NCBI GenBank assembly: GCA_934130375.1
Contig: CAKOXW010000002.1
Coordinates: forward strand, 212,887 to 276,886
Origin: an uncultured Bacilli bacterium
Lineage (GTDB): Bacteria; Bacillota_I; Bacilli_A; RF39; UBA660
Direction: 5' to 3'
DNA length: 64,000 nucleotides
The position numbers and the translations under genes are program-made. The notes beneath the pieces were generated by a model. That model saw only the letters and a program-made list of their open reading frames with translations, was not told the origin of the DNA and did not search any database. Shown here in pieces: positions 1 to 6,837 of the stretch. Numbering within the stretch: position 1 is the first letter of the stretch; each line of letters opens with the position of its first letter.

Positions 1-358
1 AAGCATTTAAATCAGCCATCTTAATTTCAGCAATCTCTTTTAAAGCTGCTCTAGATATAGTTGCTACTGTTTCATTTTTACCTTTAGTAGCACCCTTTTG
101 TATCTTAGCATATTTCTTTAACAAGAATGGAGCAGGTGGAGTCTTTAATTTAAAATCGTAAGAACGATCTTCATAAAGTGATATTTCTACTGGTAGAACA
201 TCTCCCATCTTATCTCTTGTTGCATCATTAAATTTAGTACAAAATTCTTGTAAATTAATTCCAGCAGGTCCTAAAACTGTTCCAACTGGTGGTGCTGGTG
301 TAGCTTTACCAGCAGGAATTTGTAACTTAATTTTCTTTAATACTTCTTTCTTTGCCAC
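1..358 (-). CDS. rplK: Ribosomal protein L11 (C-terminus cut by window edge)
   Basis: Large-subunit protein L11, part of the GTPase-associated centre of the 50S subunit, where it binds 23S rRNA with L10. The start is a GTG at 358, seven bases after a strong AGGAGG site. The protein opens MAKKEVLKKIKLQIPAGKA and continues with the L11 proline-rich stretch PAPPVGTVLGPAGINLQEFC. About 119 of the usual 140 or so residues are present and the reading frame runs off the window at position 1. It follows secE and nusG as in B. subtilis but has its own promoter and a structured leader. Identification is secure. Confidence 0.97.
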   Translation of the reverse strand, partial: MAKKEVLKKIKLQIPAGKATPAPPVGTVLGPAGINLQEFCTKFNDATRDKMGDVLPVEISLYEDRSYDFKLKTPPAPFLLKKYAKIQKGATKGKNETVATISRAALKEIAEIKMADLNA

Positions 359-389
359 GAAAAACACCTCCTATAAAATTTTTTTCGCG

Positions 390-423
390 AGTGGTTAAAA
401 TGATTTCCGCTAAATCTCCCACT
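390..423 (-). promoter_or_regulatory. Candidate L1-binding leader hairpin of the L11 operon
   Basis: In the rplK leader, AGTGG pairs with CCACT. Inside it GATTT pairs with AAATC, leaving asymmetric internal loops. Two short helices separated by an asymmetric loop is the shape of the L1 site used for autoregulation of rplK-rplA messages. This was folded by eye; the L1 assignment is inferred from position and shape. Confidence 0.5.
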
Positions 424-455
424 TTTTTCATCTATATAAATCATATAGCGAGTTT

Positions 456-484
456 ATTTTATCACTATATTAATATAAATGCAA
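456..484 (-). promoter_or_regulatory. SigA-type promoter of rplK
   Basis: TTGCAT (479-484) and TAAAAT (456-461) are separated by 17 bases, just downstream of the nusG stop. The transcript would start near 450 and carry the structured leader. Confidence 0.6.
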
Positions 485-491
485 TAATAAA

Positions 492-1031
492 TTATGCTTT
501 TTCTACTTGTGATAATGTTACATCAACTGGAGTTTCTTGACCAAATAAGTCAATAAGAACTGTTAATGTGCTGTTTTCTTTATCAACAGTTTGAATTTTA
601 CCAAACATATTTTTAAATGGTCCATCAACTACTTTAACTTTTTCTCCTTCAGTAAGTTCATTATCAATATCTAATCTACTCATACCCATATTCTTAAGTA
701 TAGTATCTATTTCAGATGGTAATAGTGGTACTGGTTTAGCACCTTTACCAGATGAACCAATAAATCCAGTAACACCTGGAGTATTACGTACAACATACCA
801 AGCCTCATCTGACATAATCATTTCTATTAATACATATCCAGGAAACATCTTTTTAACTTTTTCCTTAGACACACCATCTTTTACTTCTATTTCCTTTTGT
901 TCAGGAATAATAACTCTAAATATATTATCTTGCATACCCATTGAATTAATACGCATCTCTAATTTTTCTTTAACTTTGCTTTCATGACCTGAGTAAGTAT
1001 TTACAACATACCATAATTTTTGATTATCCAT
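492..1031 (-). CDS. nusG: Transcription termination/antitermination protein NusG
   Basis: NusG binds RNA polymerase and modulates pausing, elongation and termination. The 179 residues match the usual bacterial length. The N-terminal NGN domain begins KLWYVVNTYSGHESKVKEKL. A KOW domain near residues 125-150 contains EGEKVKVVDGPFKNMFGKI. The ATG follows a GGGGGTG site one base after the secE stop, so secE and nusG are cotranscribed and probably translationally coupled. Confidence 0.98.
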   Translation of the reverse strand: MDNQKLWYVVNTYSGHESKVKEKLEMRINSMGMQDNIFRVIIPEQKEIEVKDGVSKEKVKKMFPGYVLIEMIMSDEAWYVVRNTPGVTGFIGSSGKGAKPVPLLPSEIDTILKNMGMSRLDIDNELTEGEKVKVVDGPFKNMFGKIQTVDKENSTLTVLIDLFGQETPVDVTLSQVEKA

Positions 1032-1032
1032 A

Positions 1033-1212
1033 CTACACCCCCAATGATTTTATCAAAGCAACAACTACATCGATTGCTGAGAAAAATAATGCAAAGAATA
1101 CAATAAATAATATTACAGTTAAACTGTATTTAAACATATCTTTCTTTGTTGGCCATTTTACTTTTGAAACTTCTTTTTTAACATCTTTAAAAAAATTCTT
1201 AATCTTTTTCAT
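1033..1212 (-). CDS. secE: Preprotein translocase subunit SecE
   Basis: Small single-span subunit of the SecYEG channel. I chose the ATG at 1212 (59 residues, MKKIKNFFKDVKKEVSKVKW) because AAAGGGTG sits just ahead of it; an in-frame TTG at 1230 would precede that ribosome site. The conserved cytoplasmic EVxKVxWPT motif is followed by one membrane segment at about residues 28-52. rpmG, which lies between sigH and secE in B. subtilis, is absent. Confidence 0.95.
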   Translation of the reverse strand: MKKIKNFFKDVKKEVSKVKWPTKKDMFKYSLTVILFIVFFALFFSAIDVVVALIKSLGV

Positions 1213-1230
1213 AAACACACCCTTTTCCAA

Positions 1231-1251
1231 AATAAAAACACTTTATAAGTG
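1231..1251 (-). terminator. Small hairpin with U-tract in the secE-nusG leader
   Basis: CACTT-ATA-AAGTG followed by TTTTTATT on the minus strand, downstream of the predicted secE promoter and upstream of the secE ribosome site. It either ends sigH transcripts or attenuates secE-nusG. The stem is only five base pairs, so function is uncertain. Confidence 0.4.
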
Positions 1252-1262
1252 CGACTAATTAA

Positions 1263-1291
1263 ATATTATCACACCATGCTTTATTAGTCAA
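1263..1291 (-). promoter_or_regulatory. SigA-type promoter of secE-nusG
   Basis: TTGACT (1286-1291) overlaps the sigH stop codon. TAATAT (1263-1268) lies 17 bases further on. Confidence 0.6.
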
Positions 1292-1904
1292 TATTTTTTT
1301 CCATTTCATTTAATATTTTCTTTAATTTAACTCTAATTCTTTGCAAAGCACTATCAATAGACTTATAACTTTTATTTAAAAGTCTTGCAATTTCTCTATA
1401 ATCAAGACCATTTAATTTAAGTTCAAACACTTCTTTTTCAAGTTTACTTAAATCTTTTGTCATTAAATCATAAATAGAATTTTTTTCTTCCTCTTTTTCC
1501 ATCATCATAAGTGGATCAATATCTGATTTTAGGGAATAATCAAGCATTGTTCTTCCTTTTTCATCCTCAGCATCAATCGAACACGAATCATTTAAAAATG
1601 TGTGTTTCTTTCTACTGTGATAATTTACAACTGATAAGATTTGTCTTTCAATACACATATTCGCAAAAGAAGAAAACTTCATATCTTTATTATCTCTATA
1701 ACTATTAATTGCTTCCTCTAAACCAAGAAGTCCTTCTTGCATTAAATCACATGTATCAAGGCCAATTCTTTTAGCAAGAGCTCTATACTTAGCAACTTTT
1801 ATCTTTATTATTTTATAATACTTTTCATGTAGTATTCTATTTGCTTCCTCATTAAAGTCATAAATTAAATAAATTAATTCATTATCATTATAATCATCAT
1901 ACAT
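1284..1904 (-). CDS. sigH: RNA polymerase sigma factor SigH (sporulation/competence sigma-30 family)
   Basis: A 206-residue sigma-70 family factor. In B. subtilis, SigH drives early sporulation and stationary-phase genes. Region 2 includes the helix DLMQEGLLGLEEAINSYR, and aromatic/basic residues such as MKFSSFANMCIERQI follow. Region 4.2 near the C-terminus (YREIARLLNKSYKSIDSALQ) is the -35-binding helix-turn-helix. Position between rlmB and secE-nusG is exactly that of sigH in Bacillus, minus yacP and rpmG, which supports SigH over another sigma factor. It starts two bases after rlmB ends. Confidence 0.93.
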   Translation of the reverse strand: MYDDYNDNELIYLIYDFNEEANRILHEKYYKIIKIKVAKYRALAKRIGLDTCDLMQEGLLGLEEAINSYRDNKDMKFSSFANMCIERQILSVVNYHSRKKHTFLNDSCSIDAEDEKGRTMLDYSLKSDIDPLMMMEKEEEKNSIYDLMTKDLSKLEKEVFELKLNGLDYREIARLLNKSYKSIDSALQRIRVKLKKILNEMEKNID

Positions 1905-1906
1905 AA

Positions 1907-2605
1907 CTAATTCCTTTTTTCAAGTACTTTATATATTAAAATACCTGCTGCGACTGAAGCATTTAAACTATTAACACTACCCTTCATTGGAATATTTACA
2001 ACATAATCACATTTTTCTCTTACTAATCTACTAATTCCAAAACCTTCACTACCTATTATTAACGCAATAGGTATATTATAGTCAACTTCTGTATAAGGAA
2101 CACTATTATCCATATCGGTTCCAATTATCCAAATACCATTTTCTTTTAATTCATCTATTGTTCTATTTAAATTAGTAACTTTACAAATTTTCATATTATT
2201 TAAAGCACCAGCACTAGTTTTCATAACAGTTGCATTAACATCAACACTTCTATCTTTCGGAATAATAATTCCTGTTACACCTGCTGCTTCACACGTTCTT
2301 ATAATCGCACCAAAATTATGTGGATCTTCAAGATGGTCAAGTATTACAATAAAAGGTTTTTTGCAATCAATAATTGAAGATAAACTACAATATTCAAAAT
2401 CAGGTACAGATAAAATTATACCTTGATTATTATTCTTATCCATTTTCATTATTTCGTTTCTAGTAAGATATTCAATATTAATATGTTTCTTCTCTAATAA
2501 TGAAATTATTTCTTTATCATTAAACTCTTTACTTAAATATGCTTTTTTTACTGTTTTATTACTTCTTAAAGTTTCTTTTGCAACATTTTTCCCATATACA
2601 AACAT
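1907..2605 (-). CDS. rlmB: 23S rRNA (guanosine-2'-O-)-methyltransferase RlmB (SpoU family)
   Basis: SPOUT-class enzyme that methylates the ribose of a guanosine in 23S rRNA using SAM. A short N-terminal substrate-binding domain (about 1-75) precedes the catalytic domain. SpoU motifs are visible: motif 1 LDHLEDPHNFGAIIRTCEAA, motif 2 ALIIGSEGFGISRLV and motif 3 IPMKGSVNSLNASVAAGI, forming the trefoil-knot SAM pocket. The 232 residues are slightly short for the family. Neighbours mrnC and sigH match the Bacillus order mrnC-rlmB-yacP-sigH with yacP missing. Confidence 0.95.
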   Translation of the reverse strand: MFVYGKNVAKETLRSNKTVKKAYLSKEFNDKEIISLLEKKHINIEYLTRNEIMKMDKNNNQGIILSVPDFEYCSLSSIIDCKKPFIVILDHLEDPHNFGAIIRTCEAAGVTGIIIPKDRSVDVNATVMKTSAGALNNMKICKVTNLNRTIDELKENGIWIIGTDMDNSVPYTEVDYNIPIALIIGSEGFGISRLVREKCDYVVNIPMKGSVNSLNASVAAGILIYKVLEKRN

Positions 2606-2607
2606 AT

Positions 2608-2982
2608 TTATACCTCCATTATAATATTTATCAACTCTTTTATTCTTTCGAACTTATTATTTAAATATAAATACCCAAATAAAGCCTCTAAACCAGTAGC
2701 CATCTTATAAGTTACTATATCAGTACTACTAGGATGAGAATTAACCTTAGTATTCCTAGCCCTTTTATATATATCAATTTCATCTTCAGTTAATACATTA
2801 GCATCAAGTAATACATTAATATAATTAGCTTGACTCTTTGCACTTACATACTTTATACTTTCTTTTTGCAACTCATTAACTTTATTTATTTTGCTATTTA
2901 CCAACCTTGTTCTTATTTCAAGTTCATATATCGCATCCCCTATATATGCGAGTACTAGTGGATTAATTAAGTTTGTATTCAT
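2608..2982 (-). CDS. mrnC: Mini-ribonuclease 3 (MrnC)
   Basis: Double-strand-specific RNase that matures the ends of 23S rRNA. It has an RNase III catalytic fold without the dsRNA-binding domain. The ATG at 2982 (124 residues, opening MNTNLINPLVLAYIGDAIYE) follows GAAGGGAAAG. An in-frame ATG at 3015 sits inside the -10 element and cannot be in the transcript. The acidic catalytic signature LAYIGDAIYELEIR is intact. It ends two bases before rlmB. The upstream cysS of the Bacillus order is not here. Confidence 0.93.
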   Translation of the reverse strand: MNTNLINPLVLAYIGDAIYELEIRTRLVNSKINKVNELQKESIKYVSAKSQANYINVLLDANVLTEDEIDIYKRARNTKVNSHPSSTDIVTYKMATGLEALFGYLYLNNKFERIKELINIIMEV

Positions 2983-3003
2983 AAAATCTTTCCCTTCTTC
3001 TAT

Positions 3004-3012
3004 ATTATAGCA
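3004..3012 (-). promoter_or_regulatory. Extended -10 promoter of mrnC-rlmB-sigH
   Basis: TGCTATAAT on the minus strand, with no good -35. The same nonamer precedes mnmG, ywiB, hpf, dnaX and rpmE in this window. Confidence 0.55.
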
Positions 3013-3031
3013 CAAAAAAAATAAAGATAAA

Positions 3032-3313
3032 TTATTTTATCCTTATATTAAATTCACCATCTTTAGAATATAAAAATTGTTCACGAGCATATCTAGCAAC
3101 ATAATCCGGGTCTTTTAATTTTTCAACTTCCATATTTAAATATTCCTCTTCTTCTTTTAACTTACTTAATTCCTGGGTATAAAACTCTTTTTCCTTATGT
3201 TTCAAAATTAACTGATTCCACACTGAAAACAAATTAACTAATAAAAGAGTTATAAGACCAATTGTACATATAGATATCAAAAGAATTCTCTTCTTCTTAT
3301 TAAATTTTTTCAT
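3032..3313 (-). CDS. divIC: Septum formation protein DivIC (FtsB-like)
   Basis: Bitopic division protein that forms a complex with FtsL and DivIB in the divisome. Of 93 residues, a basic N-terminus is followed by one membrane segment (about 10-31) and a coiled-coil with runs of Lys and Glu (about 36-68). The family motif DPDYVARYAREQFLYSKDGE follows at about 68-87. It lies downstream of yabP-yabQ as in Bacillus. A GGTGAG ribosome site precedes the ATG. Confidence 0.92.
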   Translation of the reverse strand: MKKFNKKKRILLISICTIGLITLLLVNLFSVWNQLILKHKEKEFYTQELSKLKEEEEYLNMEVEKLKDPDYVARYAREQFLYSKDGEFNIRIK

Positions 3314-3344
3314 ATGCTCACCTTACGCGAATTATAACACTAAT

Positions 3345-3644
3345 TTACTTATTTTTCAATGACTTTATTTTGTCAAAAATTCTGTTTGTCACTTTATTAA
3401 CACTTAAAAAACCTAAAAAGAGTGCGATAATGAAATAATAATGCAATATTCCATCATTTATATGTCTTAAAATTATAAAATACAAAAGAACATTATCAAA
3501 AACAAATATAAAATTAAATAAGTATTTTTTTACCTTTTTTGTATTATAAATATATTTTGAATTTAAATTTAATAGAATTGAAAAAAAGATACCATACAAA
3601 TATGATATGAATACTGATATAATTTGTATCCTTAGGGGTATCAT
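3345..3644 (-). CDS. yabQ: Spore cortex biosynthesis membrane protein YabQ
   Basis: A 99-residue integral membrane protein with four hydrophobic segments, needed for spore cortex formation in B. subtilis. Sequence is poorly conserved in this family. The call rests on the opening IPLRIQIISVFISYLYGI, the topology, and the position between yabP and divIC. The start ATG overlaps the yabP stop by four bases (ATGA), so the two are translationally coupled. Confidence 0.85.
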   Translation of the reverse strand: MIPLRIQIISVFISYLYGIFFSILLNLNSKYIYNTKKVKKYLFNFIFVFDNVLLYFIILRHINDGILHYYFIIALFLGFLSVNKVTNRIFDKIKSLKNK

Positions 3645-3916
3645 TTAAACAACCTACTTATTACACTTTCTTCTTTTCCTTTTTTATGTTTTACATTTTC
3701 AAGATAAATCATACTATCAATTTTACCTTTAATACTTACATTACCATCTAGAGTATCTAACTTAATCATTTCTAGGTTTTCGCCTTTAATATTAATAAAA
3801 CCAAGAGAACTCTCTATTAAAAATTCTGTTTTATCAAAGTTTTCCACTTTAATTACACCTGTAATATTTATTACATTTCTATCTAGTATAGATACTGAAT
3901 GAGTATGTGTATTCAT
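3641..3916 (-). CDS. yabP: Sporulation protein YabP
   Basis: Forespore-envelope sporulation protein whose loss blocks cortex formation in B. subtilis. The ATG at 3916 follows GGTGAT; upstream in-frame codons lie inside the predicted sporulation promoter. The 91 residues carry the YabP/YqfC signatures, including ITGVIKVENFDKTEFLIES, then GFINIKGENLEMIKLD and VSIKGKIDSMIYLE. Coupled to yabQ. Confidence 0.92.
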   Translation of the reverse strand: MNTHTHSVSILDRNVINITGVIKVENFDKTEFLIESSLGFINIKGENLEMIKLDTLDGNVSIKGKIDSMIYLENVKHKKGKEESVISRLFK

Positions 3917-3931
3917 TTTTATCACCATTAA

Positions 3932-3959
3932 ATAGTATGTTTGAAAATAAAAAAAATAC
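3932..3959 (-). promoter_or_regulatory. SigE-type sporulation promoter of yabP-yabQ
   Basis: The -10 CATACTAT (3932-3939) and a -35 GTATTTT (3953-3959) are 13 bases apart. This fits the mother-cell SigE pattern (KMATATT, 13-15 bases, CATACAMT). B. subtilis yabP-yabQ is SigE-dependent. Confidence 0.55.
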
Positions 3960-4229
3960 CTATTTGGTATCATTTACCTCTAAAGTATTTTCATATTCAT
4001 CAAATATTGCCTTTTCAAACATTTCTCTTGTTTCAGCATTTAATGGATGCGCAATATCTCTATCTTCTCCACTTTTATCTTTACGACTTGGCATTGCTAA
4101 TTTCAACTTGTCTTCTGTTTCATATATACGAATTCCCTTAATTTTGAAACAATCATCTAAAACAACTGTTGCAATACCTCTTAACTTTCCATCTGTAAAC
4201 TTTGTTACATGTACTGATGTTATCTTCAA
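3960..4229 (-). CDS. spoVG: Septation/sporulation regulator SpoVG
   Basis: Small site-specific DNA/RNA-binding regulator, under SigH control in Bacillus, that affects asymmetric septation and cortex formation. I prefer the TTG at 4229 (89 residues) with AAGGAG nine bases ahead; an earlier TTG at 4238 abuts that site. Family motifs: FTDGKLRGIATVVLDD, LAMPSRKD, and EDRDIAHPLNAETREMFEKA. Length is close to the 97 residues of B. subtilis. Confidence 0.95.
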   Translation of the reverse strand: MKITSVHVTKFTDGKLRGIATVVLDDCFKIKGIRIYETEDKLKLAMPSRKDKSGEDRDIAHPLNAETREMFEKAIFDEYENTLEVNDTK

Positions 4230-4277
4230 GTAAATCAACTCCTTCTATTTAAATAATATATTTTTATTAGATAAAAG

Positions 4278-4493
4278 TCAATATTTTTTATAAATTTCTA
4301 CATTACCAATAAGTATATCACTATAATTAAAACTTCTTAATAAATCACTTTCTGTTTTTAATATAAAAAGCCTATCATAATATTCAATAATTCTACCAGT
4401 TACAATCTCACTTTTGTTTCTTAAATTATTTACTTTTAAATCTATTTTCTTATTTTTTAATTCAAGCAATTCCTTCTTTATTTTATCTATCAT
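4278..4493 (-). CDS. veg: Veg protein (DUF1021)
   Basis: Small beta-barrel protein reported to stimulate biofilm formation in B. subtilis and usually located beside yabG and rsmA. The 71 residues end with the diagnostic SDILIGNVEIYKKY (compare YADILTETVEL). The ATG is one base after the yabG stop and uses AAGGGTG inside the yabG coding end. A yabG-veg transcript is expected. Confidence 0.88.
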   Translation of the reverse strand: MIDKIKKELLELKNKKIDLKVNNLRNKSEIVTGRIIEYYDRLFILKTESDLLRSFNYSDILIGNVEIYKKY

Positions 4494-4494
4494 G

Positions 4495-5265
4495 TTACAC
4501 CCTTGGATAACCTACATACATAGTACCACCAGTAGTTATTCCTCCCATGCCTGATTCTTTATACTTAGTTTTTTCAATAACATCTATAATATCAACATCT
4601 TTATTAATTTCAGTTAAACTTACCTTAAGTGCAACTATAGCAGGGTCAAGAGCGTGAATATTTATTCTTTTAGGACTAGATGCGAAATTAGCACCATTTT
4701 TTATTAAAGCCTCATAATAAGAACCGCATGCTCCAGCAATTATAACTAACTTATCATGAGAACGTTCATATTTTCTTGCTTCGATTACAGTATCAATAAA
4801 ATTAGAAGAATTTAAATACGCATTTAAATCGTCTCTTTTGCCTCTTTTCTTATAATATGCATCATGACCTGTAATAACTAAAATATCCGGTTTAATCGCC
4901 TCTAAATGCTTTCTAATCTCATATTTCATGTTTTCTTCTTTAATACATACACCGAACGCTAAAACATTATATTTTTCATATAACTTAAGACACCTATCAA
5001 GATAATCACAATCGCCATCAATGTGAAGTATCTTACCAGGCAAATAAAAAAAATCATCCCTATCAAATCTTTTAGTGACTTCATCATTTAAATCAAAACT
5101 ATCATTATAATTTGAACATAACACCAAATCATCCAAAGGACTATCCGCTATTAATCTCATATCAATACCCTTTAAAATATAATTATTAGATACAATATCA
5201 ACAATTTTAAAAACAGTATCGTTATTATAAGATTTTCTTGTAACATAATCATTAACTTTAAACAT
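4495..5265 (-). CDS. yabG: Sporulation-specific protease YabG
   Basis: Cysteine-type peptidase (family U57) that processes spore coat proteins. The ATG at 5265 (256 residues, MFKVNDYVTRKSYNNDTVFK) follows GGTGATGCG; upstream in-frame residues come from the promoter. Recognisable blocks: PGKILHIDGDCDYLDRCLKL, ILVITGHDAYYKKRG, and VIIAGACGSYYEALIKNGAN, which contains the likely catalytic Cys, then NIHALDPAIVALKVSLT. It has its own promoter behind the rsmA terminator. Confidence 0.95.
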   Translation of the reverse strand: MFKVNDYVTRKSYNNDTVFKIVDIVSNNYILKGIDMRLIADSPLDDLVLCSNYNDSFDLNDEVTKRFDRDDFFYLPGKILHIDGDCDYLDRCLKLYEKYNVLAFGVCIKEENMKYEIRKHLEAIKPDILVITGHDAYYKKRGKRDDLNAYLNSSNFIDTVIEARKYERSHDKLVIIAGACGSYYEALIKNGANFASSPKRINIHALDPAIVALKVSLTEINKDVDIIDVIEKTKYKESGMGGITTGGTMYVGYPRV

Positions 5266-5280
5266 TCGCATCACCATTAA

Positions 5281-5308
5281 AGAATATGTACAAAAATTAA
5301 AAAAATGA
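5281..5308 (-). promoter_or_regulatory. Mother-cell sigma promoter of yabG
   Basis: The -10 CATATTCT (5281-5288) and a -35 TCATTTT (5302-5308) are 13 bases apart. The downstream TTTAATGGTGAT is identical to that of yabP. The -35 lies in the stem of the rsmA terminator. SigE-like; SigK also reads CATAnnnT -10s, and B. subtilis yabG is SigK-dependent. Confidence 0.5.
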
Positions 5309-5322
5309 CAAAAAGTCATTTT
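5294..5322 (-). terminator. rsmA terminator
   Basis: AAAATGAC-TTTTT-GTCATTTT followed by more T on the minus strand, overlapping the end of rsmA. Confidence 0.85.
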
Positions 5323-6118
5323 ACAAACAATTAGATATTTCTACAAACATTTCTATAGGAAGTGCTTCAGCCCTAACATCTTCACTATAACCATTTTTTA
5401 TTAAAATTTCTTTTATCTTATCAAAATCATAGTTTTTTAAATTATTTTTTAATGTTTTTCTTTTTTGAGAAAAAGAATCTCTAACTAATTTAAAAAATAA
5501 CTCCTCATTATTAACATTATATTTTGTATTCTTCTTAGATAGTGATAAAACAATGCTATCAACATTTGGTTTTGGAACAAATACATTTTTACTAACTACA
5601 AACATTTTTTTAACATCATAATAATAGCTAACAAATATAGATAAAGAATTATAATCTTTAGAACAAGGTTTACTAGAAAGTCTATCTCCAACCTCTTTTT
5701 GTACCATTATTACAATCTTATCAACAGGAACACCACATTCAATAATCCTTGTTAATATTGGTGTAGTAATATAATATGGCAAATTTGCAACAACATATAA
5801 TTTATCATATTCATATTTACTTAAATCTTCTTTAATATTTCTTTTTAAAAAATCTCCATAAATAATATCAGCATCTATTGTATCTAAAATTGGTTTTAAT
5901 GTCTCATCTATTTCATACGCAACAACCCTCTTAGCAACTTTTACTAATTTTTTAGTAAGAGCCCCAGCACCAGGTCCTATTTCTACTACTAAAGTATTTT
6001 TATCAATTTCGGCACATTTTACTATATTAGTTAATACATTTTCATCAGTAAGAAAATTTTGCCCAAATTTCTTTTTAAATTTAAAATCATAATTTTTTAT
6101 AAATTCTTTTTGATCCAT
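5321..6118 (-). CDS. rsmA: 16S rRNA dimethyladenosine transferase RsmA (KsgA)
   Basis: SAM-dependent enzyme that dimethylates two adjacent adenines in the 3'-terminal hairpin of 16S rRNA, a late 30S assembly step. The 265 residues start with KFGQNFLTDENVLTNIV. The SAM-binding motif VVEIGPGAGALTKKL and the catalytic VVANLPYYITTPIL are intact. The ATG follows TTGGAGG. rnmV (5S maturase), normally upstream, is absent. The gene directly follows the terminator of the 3D-domain gene. Confidence 0.97.
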   Translation of the reverse strand: MDQKEFIKNYDFKFKKKFGQNFLTDENVLTNIVKCAEIDKNTLVVEIGPGAGALTKKLVKVAKRVVAYEIDETLKPILDTIDADIIYGDFLKRNIKEDLSKYEYDKLYVVANLPYYITTPILTRIIECGVPVDKIVIMVQKEVGDRLSSKPCSKDYNSLSIFVSYYYDVKKMFVVSKNVFVPKPNVDSIVLSLSKKNTKYNVNNEELFFKLVRDSFSQKRKTLKNNLKNYDFDKIKEILIKNGYSEDVRAEALPIEMFVEISNCL

Positions 6119-6127
6119 AAAACCTCC

Positions 6128-6149
6128 AAAAAAACTCCATAAGGAGTTT
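6128..6149 (-). terminator. Terminator between the 3D-domain gene and rsmA
   Basis: AAACTCC-TTAT-GGAGTTT with a T-tract, ending only a few bases before the rsmA ribosome site. No promoter lies between it and rsmA. Confidence 0.8.
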
Positions 6150-6744
6150 AATAACCATATCTTAATACTTCAAATTTAACATTTCTTTGTCTACCAAAAT
6201 CATAAACTGCTTGAGATTTTTCTGTTGCAAATAATAAATCTATTAAAATACTACCTTCATTCCAAGCATTTATCATGGCTCCTCCAGTATCTAAAACAAT
6301 ACCAGATATACTTCCATTTATTCTATCACCAGTAATTCTTATTACTGTACCAAATGGAAACTTTGACCTTGCTGCAGCAAGAATTCTTAATTCACCAAAA
6401 TCCTCATCAAGATATGTTGTGGTTATTGTTTCAAATCCAGCACTAGTTCTATTAGCAACCCTATAACCTGATGCGGTTATACCCATACAACCAACACAAT
6501 CAGGCCCATATGCAGTTACTGTACCTGTATATGTATCAATAGCCTCTTTATCACTTAAATCGTTTAAGTAGGCAATTTCTTCTTCATCAGAAGTAACATA
6601 AGGAACAATATTGTACATAGAATTCATACTTAAAATCGAACTCATATCTTCTAATTCAGGAGTTACAAAAAAACATAAAAAAGAACATACTAGTATTAAA
6701 AAGCATACAATTAATTTTAAAAACTTAGTCGTTTTTTCTATCAA
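6148..6744 (-). CDS. Secreted or membrane-anchored 3D-domain protein (YabE-like)
   Basis: A putative murein-active protein. The 3D domain (three conserved Asp) is shared with MltA lytic transglycosylases and resuscitation factors. I prefer the TTG at 6744 (198 residues) with AGAGGTGAAAG ahead; an ATG at 6762 sits at the predicted transcription start. One hydrophobic segment lies at about residues 8-25. The 3D domain at about 70-198 shows GTVTAYGPDCVGCMGITASG and ISGIVLDTGGAMINAW. The position matches yabE of Bacillus, but the DUF348 and G5 domains of YabE are missing. Confidence 0.85.
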   Translation of the reverse strand: MIEKTTKFLKLIVCFLILVCSFLCFFVTPELEDMSSILSMNSMYNIVPYVTSDEEEIAYLNDLSDKEAIDTYTGTVTAYGPDCVGCMGITASGYRVANRTSAGFETITTTYLDEDFGELRILAAARSKFPFGTVIRITGDRINGSISGIVLDTGGAMINAWNEGSILIDLLFATEKSQAVYDFGRQRNVKFEVLRYGY

Positions 6745-6768
6745 TTTTCTTTCACCTCTCATGTAAAT

Positions 6769-6797
6769 ATAGTAACATACTATAAAATATATGTCAA
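6769..6797 (-). promoter_or_regulatory. SigA promoter of the 3D-domain gene
   Basis: TTGACA (6792-6797), 17 bases, TACTAT (6769-6774). The start would be near 6762, so an ATG there would be leaderless. Confidence 0.7.
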
Positions 6798-6837
6798 ATA
6801 ATGTTAAGAAAAGCAGTAATTTCTTGCTTCATAATTT

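Noticed and set aside
352..540. Plus-strand frame over the rplK leader and nusG end
   Set aside because: It covers the rplK start, leader hairpin and promoter on the opposite strand; no ribosome site or family features.
3907..4233. Plus-strand frame opposite spoVG
   Set aside because: SpoVG motifs on the minus strand are unmistakable; the plus frame is a shadow.
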